Assembly (NCBI RefSeq): GCF_001277235.1
Contig: NZ_CP012266.1
Span: 2,914,001 to 2,978,000 of the forward strand
Source of the DNA: Cronobacter dublinensis subsp. dublinensis LMG 23823
GTDB lineage: Bacteria > Pseudomonadota > Gammaproteobacteria > Enterobacterales > Enterobacteriaceae
Direction: 5' to 3'
Length of the DNA: 64,000 nucleotides
Positions 16,392 through 25,379 of this stretch are shown here, piece after piece. The notes beneath the pieces were generated by a model. The model was not told the DNA's origin. It did not search any database and saw only the letters and a program-made list of their open reading frames with translations. The first letter of the stretch is position 1; every line of letters starts with the position of its first letter. The translations under genes and the position numbers were made by a program.

Positions 16392-16505
16392 GCCCACGCT
16401 CCGGTCTTACGATTAAGAGCGCGTAAAATACGCTGCTGTGCCATAACTTTCTATGAAGAAAACCAAAAAACCGGCAGTGAGCGTCGTTTATTAAGGAGAC
16501 AGTAC

Positions 16506-16931
16506 GTGAACATCAGACCCTGGCAGGAAAGCGATCGCCCGTTCCTGCGCACGATTTATTTACACGCCCGGCGCGAGGGCTGGCCGTGGCTCGACGGCCG
16601 CGAATGGCGGCTGGAGGATTTCGACGCCGATACGCTCGGCGAAACCATTCTGGTGGCGGAAGAGGACGGGCACCGGCTCGGGTTCGCGTCGCTCGCGGAG
16701 GATGACAACTTCCTGCATCACCTCTTTGTGGCTCCCGAGGCGCAGGGGAAAGGCGTCGGCGCGGCGCTGCTAAAGGCGGTGCAGGCGCGCTTTACCAGCA
16801 CCGGCGCGCTCAAATGCCTGGTGAAAAACACGCGCGCGCTGCGTTTTTATGCGCATCACGGCTGGGTGCGGGAGGCGAGCGGCGAAGCGCCGGAGGGCAC
16901 TTACGATCTGCTGCATTTTCGCCAGTCCTGA
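16506..16931 (+). CDS. GNAT family N-acetyltransferase
   Basis: This 141-residue cytoplasmic acetyltransferase has the acetyl-CoA motif A VAPEAQGKGVGAALLKA (about residues 77-93), whose Q/RxxGxG/A core is intact. The motif B region follows with VKNTRALRFYAHHGW. The substrate cannot be read from the sequence. The start is GTG at 16506, with AGGAG about 9 nt upstream. It stands alone, divergent from btsS and convergent with apbC, and is not part of the E. coli K-12 order here. Confidence 0.85.
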   Translation: MNIRPWQESDRPFLRTIYLHARREGWPWLDGREWRLEDFDADTLGETILVAEEDGHRLGFASLAEDDNFLHHLFVAPEAQGKGVGAALLKAVQARFTSTGALKCLVKNTRALRFYAHHGWVREASGEAPEGTYDLLHFRQS

Positions 16932-16937
16932 TCCATA

Positions 16938-16963
16938 AAAAAACGCCTCCCGGAGGAGGCGTT
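16938..16963 (-). terminator. apbC terminator
   Basis: AACGCCTCC (16942-16950) pairs with GGAGGCGTT (16955-16963) around a CGGA loop. The minus strand continues TTTTTATGG, so it mainly serves apbC; it may also stop the convergent acetyltransferase transcript. Confidence 0.85.
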
Positions 16964-16981
16964 CATCAGCGCGTTGCGCCC

Positions 16982-18091
16982 TTACACCGCGCGGAACGCG
17001 ATGTCGCCAGGGATCACTTCGCCCTGCCAGTAGAGCTGCGCCGCCACACGGCCCGCCAGCTGGCGGTAAAGGGTGGTGAATTCGCTCTCCGGGCGTGAGA
17101 TGACCGTCGGCTGGCCGCGGTCGAGATCTTCGCGCAGGGAGATATGCAGCGGCATCTGGCCCAGCAGCTGGGTGCGGTAGGTTTCCGCCAGTTTCTGCGC
17201 GCCGCCGGTGCCGAAAATCGGCTCGTGGTGGCCGCAGTGACTGCAAATGTGCATGCTCATGTTCTCGACGATGCCGAGCACCGGCACTTCCACTTTCTCA
17301 AACATCACGATGCCTTTTTTGGCGTCGAGAAGCGCAATGTCCTGCGGCGTGGTCACCACCACGGCGCCCGTCACCGGAATGTTCTGCGCGAGCGTCAGCT
17401 GAATGTCGCCGGTGCCCGGCGGCATATCCAGCACCAGATAATCGAGATCCGGCCACATCGTTTCCTGCAACAGCTGCAACAGCGCTTTGCTCGCCATCGG
17501 GCCGCGCCACACCATCGCGTTATCGTCCGTCACCAGATAGCCGATGGAGTTGGTGGCAAGGCCGTGCGACATAATCGGGGCCATATGCGTGCCGTCCGGC
17601 GAGGTCGGGCGCTCGCCTTCCGCACCGAGCATCGTCGGCACCGACGGGCCGTAGATATCGGCATCGAGAATGCCCACTTTAGCCCCTTCGGCCGCCAGCG
17701 CCAGCGCCAGGTTCACGGCAGTAGAGGATTTCCCTACCCCGCCCTTGCCGGAGCTTATCGCGATGATGTTTTTCACGCCGTTGACGCCCGGCTGATTTTT
17801 CACGCGCTTTAAGGTGGCGATGCTGTGCGACAGTTTCCAGTCGATGGCGCTGGCGCCGGTAAGACGCAGCAGCTCGGCGCTCACCTGCTCTTTCAGCTCC
17901 TCGAAACCGCTGCGCCAGGCAAACGGCATCAGCAGCTCAACATGAATCGTGTCATCAAGCCAGGCGACGTGATGCAGCGCTTTGAGCGCCGTCAGATTGT
18001 GCTTCAGGGTGGGGTGCTGGAAATTGGTTAACGTCCCGGCGACCAGCGCGCGCAGCGCCTCGGGGGACCTGGCCTGGGATTGCGAATTCAT
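16982..18091 (-). CDS. apbC: Iron-sulfur cluster carrier ApbC (Mrp)
   Basis: This 369-residue P-loop ATPase of the Mrp/NBP35 family carries and transfers iron-sulfur clusters. An N-terminal DUF59-like part (about 1-95) precedes the deviant Walker A GKGGVGKS at residues 115-122. The cluster-bridging CxxC motif is Cys283-Cys286 in HICSHCGHHEPIFG. Walker B-like LVLDMPPGTGD is also present. The ATG at 18091 has AGGAG 6 nt upstream. It is divergent from metG, as in E. coli. Length equals the E. coli protein. Confidence 0.95.
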   Translation of the reverse strand: MNSQSQARSPEALRALVAGTLTNFQHPTLKHNLTALKALHHVAWLDDTIHVELLMPFAWRSGFEELKEQVSAELLRLTGASAIDWKLSHSIATLKRVKNQPGVNGVKNIIAISSGKGGVGKSSTAVNLALALAAEGAKVGILDADIYGPSVPTMLGAEGERPTSPDGTHMAPIMSHGLATNSIGYLVTDDNAMVWRGPMASKALLQLLQETMWPDLDYLVLDMPPGTGDIQLTLAQNIPVTGAVVVTTPQDIALLDAKKGIVMFEKVEVPVLGIVENMSMHICSHCGHHEPIFGTGGAQKLAETYRTQLLGQMPLHISLREDLDRGQPTVISRPESEFTTLYRQLAGRVAAQLYWQGEVIPGDIAFRAV

Positions 18092-18352
18092 CCCGACTCC
18101 TTTGTTGTTCTGATGTTAAAAAATTGCAGTCTTAGAATCATAACAGAGTCGCGGGGAGTAAGACGATATTAAACGCCCGCTGAGCCTGGCCTGATGTGCG
18201 CTATCAGCGTCTTATCATGGCCGCTCAACACCTCACCGTATACCGCTCTTTCGCCTTCTTTTTTGCGCGCTTTCACCGCCGCGCGGTACTCAACGCGGGT
18301 TGATTCGGTTACTATGACTGCCCCATTTGCCACAGAAGACGTAATACTCACT

Positions 18353-20386
18353 ATGACTCAAGTCGCGAAGAAAATTCTGGTAACGTGCGCGCTGCCGTAC
18401 GCCAACGGCTCCATCCACCTCGGCCATATGCTGGAGCACATCCAGGCTGATGTCTGGGTCCGTTACCAGCGAATGCGCGGCCACGAGGTTAACTTCATCT
18501 GCGCCGACGACGCCCACGGCACGCCCATCATGCTCAAAGCCCAGCAGCTTGGCATCACGCCGGAGCAGATGATTGCCGAGATGAGCAAAGAGCATCAGAC
18601 CGATTTCGCGGGCTTTAACATCAGCTACGACAACTATCACTCCACCCACAGCGACGAAAACCGCGTGCTGTCGGAGCTGATTTACACTCGCCTGAAAGAA
18701 AACGGCTTTATTAAAAATCGCACCATTTCGCAGCTCTACGATCCTGAGAAAGGCATGTTCCTGCCGGACCGTTTCGTGAAAGGCACCTGCCCGAAATGTA
18801 AATCCCCGGATCAGTACGGCGATAACTGCGAAGTCTGCGGCGCGACCTACAGCCCGACCGAGCTTATCGAGCCGAAATCCGTGGTGTCCGGCGCGACGCC
18901 AGTTATGCGTGATTCCGAACACTTTTTCTTCGACCTGCCGTCGTTCAGCGAAATGCTGCAGGCATGGACCCGCTCCGGCGCGCTCCAGGAGCAGGTGGCG
19001 AACAAAATGCAGGAGTGGTTTGAATCCGGCCTGCAGCAGTGGGACATCTCCCGCGACGCGCCTTACTTCGGCTTTGAAATCCCGAACGCGCCGGGTAAAT
19101 ATTTCTACGTCTGGCTGGACGCGCCGATTGGCTACATGGGGTCGTTCAAAAACCTGTGCGACAAGCGCGGCGACACCGAGAGCTTTGACGCTTACTGGAA
19201 AAAAGACTCCGACGCCGAGCTGTATCACTTTATCGGTAAAGACATCGTCTACTTCCACAGCCTGTTCTGGCCGGCCATGCTGGAAGGCAGCGGTTTTCGT
19301 AAGCCGACCAACCTGTTTGTCCACGGCTACGTGACGGTTAACGGCGCGAAGATGTCCAAATCGCGCGGCACCTTTATTAAAGCCAGCACCTGGCTGAACC
19401 ATTTCGACGCCGACAGCCTGCGCTACTACTATGCGGCCAAGCTCTCTTCGCGCATCGATGACATCGACCTGAATCTGGAAGATTTCGTGCAGCGCGTGAA
19501 CGCGGACATCGTCAATAAAGTGGTGAACCTGGCCTCGCGCAACGCGGGCTTTATCGCCAAACGCTTTGACGGCGAACTGGCGGCGGAACTCGCCGACCCG
19601 GCGCTGTATAAAAGCTTTACTGACGCCGCCGCCACGATTGGCGAGGCGTGGGAAGCGCGTGAATTCGGTAAAGCGGTGCGTGAAATCATGGCGCTTGCCG
19701 ATCTCGCTAACCGCTATGTCGACGAACAGGCCCCGTGGGTCGTCGCCAAACAGGAAGGCCGCGACGCCGACCTGCAGGCAATCTGCTCAATGGGCATCAA
19801 CCTGTTCCGCGTGCTGATGACGTACCTGAAGCCGGTGCTGCCGGAGCTGTGCGTGCGCGCCGAGGCGTTCCTGAACATCGAGCTGACCTGGGATGGCGTC
19901 AACACCCCGCTGCTCGGCCATAAAGTGAACAGCTTCAAAGCGCTGTATAACCGCATCGAAATGAAACAGGTGGAAGCGTTAGTGGAAGCGTCAAAAGAAG
20001 AAGTGAAAGCCGCTGCCGCCCCGGCGACCGGCGAACTGGCGGATAACCCGATTCAGGAAACCATCACGTTTGACGATTTCGCGAAAATCGACCTGCGCGT
20101 GGCGCTGATTGAGAACGCGGAATTCGTTGAGGGCTCCGACAAGCTGCTGCGCCTGACGCTGGATCTCGACGGCGAAAAACGCAACGTCTTCTCCGGCATC
20201 CGTTCCGCGTACCCGGATCCGCAGGCGCTGATTGGCCGCCTGACCGTGATGGTGGCGAACCTCGCGCCGCGTAAAATGCGCTTTGGCATCTCGGAAGGGA
20301 TGGTGATGGCCGCAGGCCCTGGCGGGAAAGATATCTTCCTGTTAAGCCCGGACAGCGGCGCCAAACCGGGCCAGCAGGTGAAATAA
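18353..20386 (+). CDS. metG: Methionyl-tRNA synthetase MetG
   Basis: This 677-residue class Ia synthetase charges tRNA-Met. The HIGH-type motif is HLGH in GSIHLGHMLEHIQAD. The zinc knuckle has CPKCKS and CEVCG, and the KMSKS loop is at residues 333-337. The C-terminal tRNA-binding domain (from about 575, FDDFAKIDLRVALIENAEFVEGSDKL) is the dimerising OB fold. An upstream ATG at 18194 is in frame, but the start at 18353 gives MTQVAKKILVTCALPYANG and the exact E. coli length. It is divergent from apbC and followed by a strong terminator. Confidence 0.97.
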   Translation: MTQVAKKILVTCALPYANGSIHLGHMLEHIQADVWVRYQRMRGHEVNFICADDAHGTPIMLKAQQLGITPEQMIAEMSKEHQTDFAGFNISYDNYHSTHSDENRVLSELIYTRLKENGFIKNRTISQLYDPEKGMFLPDRFVKGTCPKCKSPDQYGDNCEVCGATYSPTELIEPKSVVSGATPVMRDSEHFFFDLPSFSEMLQAWTRSGALQEQVANKMQEWFESGLQQWDISRDAPYFGFEIPNAPGKYFYVWLDAPIGYMGSFKNLCDKRGDTESFDAYWKKDSDAELYHFIGKDIVYFHSLFWPAMLEGSGFRKPTNLFVHGYVTVNGAKMSKSRGTFIKASTWLNHFDADSLRYYYAAKLSSRIDDIDLNLEDFVQRVNADIVNKVVNLASRNAGFIAKRFDGELAAELADPALYKSFTDAAATIGEAWEAREFGKAVREIMALADLANRYVDEQAPWVVAKQEGRDADLQAICSMGINLFRVLMTYLKPVLPELCVRAEAFLNIELTWDGVNTPLLGHKVNSFKALYNRIEMKQVEALVEASKEEVKAAAAPATGELADNPIQETITFDDFAKIDLRVALIENAEFVEGSDKLLRLTLDLDGEKRNVFSGIRSAYPDPQALIGRLTVMVANLAPRKMRFGISEGMVMAAGPGGKDIFLLSPDSGAKPGQQVK

Positions 20387-20421
20387 CTCACCGCGCCGAC
20401 GCGCCGCACGCGTCATCAATG

Positions 20422-20450
20422 AAGGGGAGATGCACATCTCCCCTTTTTTC
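20422..20450 (+). terminator. metG terminator
   Basis: AAGGGGAGAT (20422-20431) pairs with ATCTCCCCTT (20436-20445) around GCAC and is followed by TTTTC. Confidence 0.88.
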
Positions 20451-20578
20451 ATCTCATGCCCCGTGCTTCATCGTTTTGACTGCCGCTTTTACCCTCGCCG
20501 GGTCTGGCTTAAACTCTTTTTCCCGGTTCGTGCAACACCTACTACATTTAACGGGTACGATCCCAGAAGAGAACCAGT

Positions 20579-21322
20579 ATGGCGCTATATACGATTGGCG
20601 AAGTCGCCGATCTCTGTGAAGTAAACCCGGTGACGCTGCGCGCCTGGCAACGGCGTTACGGGCTGCTTAAACCCGTGCGCACCGACGGCGGTCACCGCCT
20701 GTTCAGCGAGGCGGATATCGATCGCATCCGCGAAATCAAACACTGGATAGAGCAAGGGGTTCAGGTCAGTAAAGTCAAAACGCTGCTGAGCTGCGACAGC
20801 GCGGATGAACCGAAAGGCTGGCGCGAGCGCCAGGAACTGTTGCTCACGCAACTGCGCAGCGGCAACGTCGGTCAGGTACGTCACTGGGTCAGCGAGCTCG
20901 GGCGCGACTATCCGGCCCAGATGCTGGTGCGCCATCTCTATACCCCGCTGCGCCGACGGATACAGTTACAGCATGCCACCCTGCACGCGCTGCTGAGCCT
21001 GCTTGACGGGATCCTTATCAACTATGTTGCGTGTTGTCTGCAATCGGCATGGAAAAAGCCGGGTAACGACGCTCTGGTGGTGAGCTGGGGACATCCGGAC
21101 GCGACGACGCTGTGGCTGGAAGCCTGGATAGCGGTGCAGAAAGGCTGGCGGGTCGACATACTGGCGCAGCCGCTGGCTCAGCTGCGCCCGGAGCTGTTCC
21201 CCGGGAAAACGCTGCTGGTGTGGTGCGGCGAGCCGCCTGCGGCGCGTCAGCTTGAGCAGATCGCCGCCTGGCACCAGCAGGGCCACGCGATTTTTTCGCT
21301 CCACGAGACCGAGACGATTTAA
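20579..21322 (+). CDS. mlrA: MerR-like curli/biofilm regulator MlrA (YehV)
   Basis: This 247-residue transcription activator has an N-terminal MerR helix-turn-helix (YTIGEVADLCEVNPVTLRAWQRRYGLLKPVRT, about residues 4-36, with wing RLFSEADIDRIREI). A C-terminal domain related to B12-binding regulators follows, without an obvious cobalamin histidine motif (DxHxxG absent). In E. coli and Salmonella it activates csgD, and so curli and cellulose. Upstream, CTACTACATTT is a possible sigma-S type -10. The order metG-mlrA-yohO is as in E. coli. Confidence 0.93.
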   Translation: MALYTIGEVADLCEVNPVTLRAWQRRYGLLKPVRTDGGHRLFSEADIDRIREIKHWIEQGVQVSKVKTLLSCDSADEPKGWRERQELLLTQLRSGNVGQVRHWVSELGRDYPAQMLVRHLYTPLRRRIQLQHATLHALLSLLDGILINYVACCLQSAWKKPGNDALVVSWGHPDATTLWLEAWIAVQKGWRVDILAQPLAQLRPELFPGKTLLVWCGEPPAARQLEQIAAWHQQGHAIFSLHETETI

Positions 21323-21381
21323 AGGTTCATTAACCGCCATGCTTCACCGTATAATTACGCGGTTAACATAAGGAGCACAGC

Positions 21382-21492
21382 ATGAAATTAGTCCGAATCA
21401 GCCTCATTACCGGCATGGTCCTGATGGCCATCGGCGGCATCGGCGGCGTAATGCTCGCAGGCTACACCGTTATCCTGCATTCCGGTTCATAA
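21382..21492 (+). CDS. yohO: Small membrane protein YohO
   Basis: This 36-residue single-helix membrane protein ends in the conserved GGIGGVMLAGYTVILHSGS. From memory the E. coli homologue is 35 aa with the same GGIGGVMLAGYT core. AGGAG lies about 7 nt upstream of the ATG. Its 3' end overlaps the convergent yehW gene by 23 bp. Function is unknown; such proteins often bind and modulate larger membrane proteins. Confidence 0.88.
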   Translation: MKLVRISLITGMVLMAIGGIGGVMLAGYTVILHSGS

Positions 21493-22193
21493 CCCGCGCC
21501 AGGCGCTCGAAGAGTCTGTCTACCAGAATCGCCGCCAGCGCCACCAGCACCGCACCCTGAATCACATAGGCCGTATTAAAGCCGCTCAGGCCAATGATAA
21601 TCGGGGTGCCGAGCGTGCTGGCCCCGACGGTTGAGGCAATCGTCGCGGTGCCGATATTAATAATCACCGAGGTCCGTATCCCGGCGAGCATCACCCCGAA
21701 AGCCAGCGGCAACTCCACCTTGCGTAAGATCTGCCCGCGGCTCATACCGACGCCGCGCGCCACTTCTTTCACCTCCTCCGGCACGGCACTGAGCCCTGCG
21801 AGCGTCCCCTGCAACACCGGCAGCAGGCCGTAGAGGATCAGCGCGACAATCGCGGGTTCGCGCCCGAAGCCCATCACCGGCACGGCAATCGCCAGCACTG
21901 CTACCGGCGGAAAGGTCTGTCCGGCGGCGGCGAGCGTCTGCGCGAGCGCGCGAAACTCGTGTCCCCACGGGCGCGTCACCGCGATCCCCACCGCAACGCC
22001 GCAGGCGACCGACACTGCGCCGGAGACCGCCACCAGCCCCAGATGCGAGAGCGCCAGCGCCACAAAGCTCTCCTGTAGATACACCGGGCGCGACAGCCCC
22101 GGAAACAGCCAGTGGAACAGTCCTTCGCTGTGCGGCATCGCCAGCAGCAGCGCGATAAACGCAAGCGTCAGCCACAGCAGCGGATCGCGCAGT

Positions 22194-22201
<8 letters not shown>
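21470..22201 (-). CDS. yehW: Osmoprotectant ABC permease YehW
   Basis: This 243-residue permease has about six membrane helices. The EAA-like loop is EEVKEVARGVGMSRGQILRKVELPLA, and the family stretch is NIGTATIASTVGASTLGTPI. It pairs with YehY in the OsmF-YehYXW low-affinity glycine betaine importer. The GTG at 22201 is chosen because it overlaps the yehX stop (GTGAGTAG), begins MSRLRDPLLW and gives the E. coli length; the longer frame to 22303 lies inside yehX. It is the last gene of the operon and convergent with yohO. Confidence 0.94.
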
Positions 22202-23127
<926 letters not shown>

Positions 23128-23135
<8 letters not shown>

Positions 23136-24285
23136 CTCGTTTCGCCTCCAGCGCCCCGATAACCAAGGTAAACAGCGCGTCCAGCACCACCGCCAGCGCC
23201 ACAACGGGGATAACGCCAAGCAGCACCAGATCGAGCGCGCTGCTGAGCAAGCCCTGAAACACCAGCGCGCCAAAACCGCCCGCGCCGATAAGCGCGGCGA
23301 CCACCGTCATGCCTACCGTCTGCACCGCCACCACCCGCAGGCTCTTGAGCCACACTGGCATCGCGAGCGGCGTCTCGACGTGCCAGAAGCGCTGAGCCGC
23401 GGTCATGCCCATCCCTTTCGCGCTCTCCAGCACCGGCGCGGGCACCTCGCCGAGCCCGGCCACCACGCCGCGCACGAGCGGCAGCAGCGCGTAGAGCGTG
23501 AGCGCAATCAGCGCGGGCGCAACGCCAGTCCCGGAAACGCCCATCGCGCCAAGCGCCGGGAATTCCCGCGCCAGCCCGGCGAGCGGGGCCATCAGCAGGC
23601 CGAACAGCGCCACCGACGGCACCGTCTGAATAATATTGAGCGCGGCGAACAGGCCCGGCTGCCAGCGAGGACGGCGATGGCAGAGGATCCCGAGCGGCAG
23701 CCCCATCGCGAGCGCCGCCGACAGCGTGCCGAACAGCAGCATCAGATGGCGCGCGGCGGCGTCATCAAACACCGTCTGGCGGTTGGCATATTCTTTGAGC
23801 AGCGACAGCGCGTCGAAATGCCCGCTCATCAGCAGCCACAGCGGCGCTATCCAGATTTGCGCCTGCAACAGCCAGCGCCAGAGCGGCTTACGCGTCAGCC
23901 TGCCGATGGCGTCGCTCGCGGCAAGGAGCGCGACCGCCAGCATCAGCCACAGCCCGCTGCCGGGCGAGGTGCGCGCAAGGCGGCTGCCCGTCTGCGCCAG
24001 CTGCGCCGCCTCAGCGCCCGTGGTATAGAGCAGCGCGATAAACAGCGCCTGCGCGCTAAGCAGCACAAGCCACGCCCCCGGTTTTCCGGGAACGAAGGCG
24101 AGCAGACAAAGCAGCAGCGGCAGCGCCCGGAGCACGGGCGCGACGGCGGGGAAGAGCTCAGCAAGGCCGAGCGGCGCGCCGGAGACCAGGCGGTTCGGCG
24201 CGTGATTTAAAAAGGGCAACAGCGCGGCGGCGGCAAACAGCGCCGCCAGCAGCAACAGCACCCGGTTATGGCATCTTATCGACAA
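23128..24285 (-). CDS. yehY: Osmoprotectant ABC permease YehY (TTG start)
   Basis: This 385-residue permease has several hydrophobic segments before the transport domain (LLFGTLSAALAMGLPLGILC onward), which carries ALLPLVRGVVAGLGEVP and GAGGFGALVFQGL. No ATG exists at a sensible place. TTG at 24285, 7 nt after AGGA, gives MLSIRCHNRVLLLL and exactly the E. coli length. The frame remains open to 24345, overlapping the end of osmF. It overlaps yehX by 8 bp, showing a tightly coupled operon. Confidence 0.92.
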
Positions 24286-24314
24286 AACGGTTCCTGCAGG
24301 CGAACGCCGGAGCG

Positions 24315-25223
24315 CTATTTCACCAGTCCTTTTTCTTTCAGCCACTGCGACGCCACTTTCCCGGCATCAAGCCCTTCGACCGCAATCTGGCCATTCAGCG
24401 TCTGCAGCGTTTTCTCATCCAGCGCTTTAAACACCGGCTCAAACCACTGCGGCATCTCCGGGTACGCCTTCAGGACCGCCTCGCGCACCACGGGCGCTGG
24501 CGCGTAGACCGGCTGAACGCCTTTCGGGTCGGTGAGCGTTTGCAGGCCGAGCGCCGCGACCGGGCCGTCGGTGCCATAGGCCATCGCCGCGTTAACGCCC
24601 GACGTCTGCTGGGCCGCCGCTTTGATGGTCACGGCGGTATCGCCGCCCGCCAGCGACAGCAGCTGGTTCTGGTTGAGTTTGAAGTCGTACGCTTTTTCAA
24701 ACGCCGGCAGCGCGTCGGCGCGCTCGATAAACTCCGCCGAGGCCGCAAGCTTAAACGTGCCGCCTTCTTTCAGGAAACGGCTCAGATCGGCAAGCGAGGT
24801 GAGTTTGTTTTTCTGCGCCAGATCCTGACGCACCGCGATAGTCCAGGTGTTGTTCGCCGCCGCAGGCGTCAGCCAGACCAGCTTGTTCTGTTCGGCATCG
24901 AGCTTTTTCACTTTCTCGTAGCCCTGCTGCGCGTTTTTCCAGGCCGGATCGTTCTCCTGTTTGAAGAAGAACGCGCCGTTGCCGGTGTATTCCGGGTAGA
25001 TATCCAGCTCGCCGGAGGTAATGGCCCCGCGCACCACCGGCGTGGTGCCAAGCTGTACTTTATTGACCGTTTTCACGCCGTGGCTTTCCAGCACCTGCAA
25101 AATGATGTTGCCGAGCAGCGCGCCTTCAGTATCGATTTTTGAGCCAACCTTCACCGGCTCGGCCGCCTGCGCGCCTGCTGCCAGCAGCAACAGACCTGCC
25201 GCGCTCCACTGTTTCAGCGTCAT
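24315..25223 (-). CDS. osmF: Osmoprotectant-binding protein OsmF (YehZ)
   Basis: This 302-residue periplasmic binding protein of the OpuAC/quaternary-ammonium class has a signal peptide (MTLKQWSAAGLLLLAAGAQA). The mature part begins AEPVKVGSKIDTEGALLGN and includes GELDIYPEYTGNG, a typical ligand loop. It delivers glycine betaine with low affinity to YehYXW in E. coli, where the operon is sigma-S and hyperosmolarity controlled. It is the first gene of osmF-yehYXW. Upstream, minus-strand CTACGCT at 25272-25266 resembles a sigma-S -10 box. Confidence 0.95.
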   Translation of the reverse strand: MTLKQWSAAGLLLLAAGAQAAEPVKVGSKIDTEGALLGNIILQVLESHGVKTVNKVQLGTTPVVRGAITSGELDIYPEYTGNGAFFFKQENDPAWKNAQQGYEKVKKLDAEQNKLVWLTPAAANNTWTIAVRQDLAQKNKLTSLADLSRFLKEGGTFKLAASAEFIERADALPAFEKAYDFKLNQNQLLSLAGGDTAVTIKAAAQQTSGVNAAMAYGTDGPVAALGLQTLTDPKGVQPVYAPAPVVREAVLKAYPEMPQWFEPVFKALDEKTLQTLNGQIAVEGLDAGKVASQWLKEKGLVK

Positions 25224-25265
25224 GATTTTCCTCTTTTATCCGCTTCGCTAAGGGCTTAAGAGAAA

Positions 25266-25272
25266 AGCGTAG
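25266..25272 (-). promoter_or_regulatory. Candidate sigma-S -10 box of the osmF operon
   Basis: The minus-strand heptamer CTACGCT, followed by T-rich sequence, resembles the sigma-S -10 consensus CTAYACT with one mismatch. It lies about 45 bp before the osmF start. It is supported by the known sigma-S control of the E. coli operon and little else. Confidence 0.35.
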
Positions 25273-25334
25273 TTGATAAATGTTACGGGCGGAGGGAAAA
25301 GAGAGGAAATGGCATTTTTTGGAAGTAAAACGCC

Positions 25335-25361
25335 ATAAAAAAGGGCCGGTTTCCCGGCCCT
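25335..25361 (-). terminator. bglX terminator
   Basis: AGGGCCGG (25342-25349) pairs with CCGGCCCT (25354-25361) around TTTC. The minus strand continues TTTTTATGG. Confidence 0.85.
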
Positions 25362-25379
25362 CTGACGATTAACAGCGGC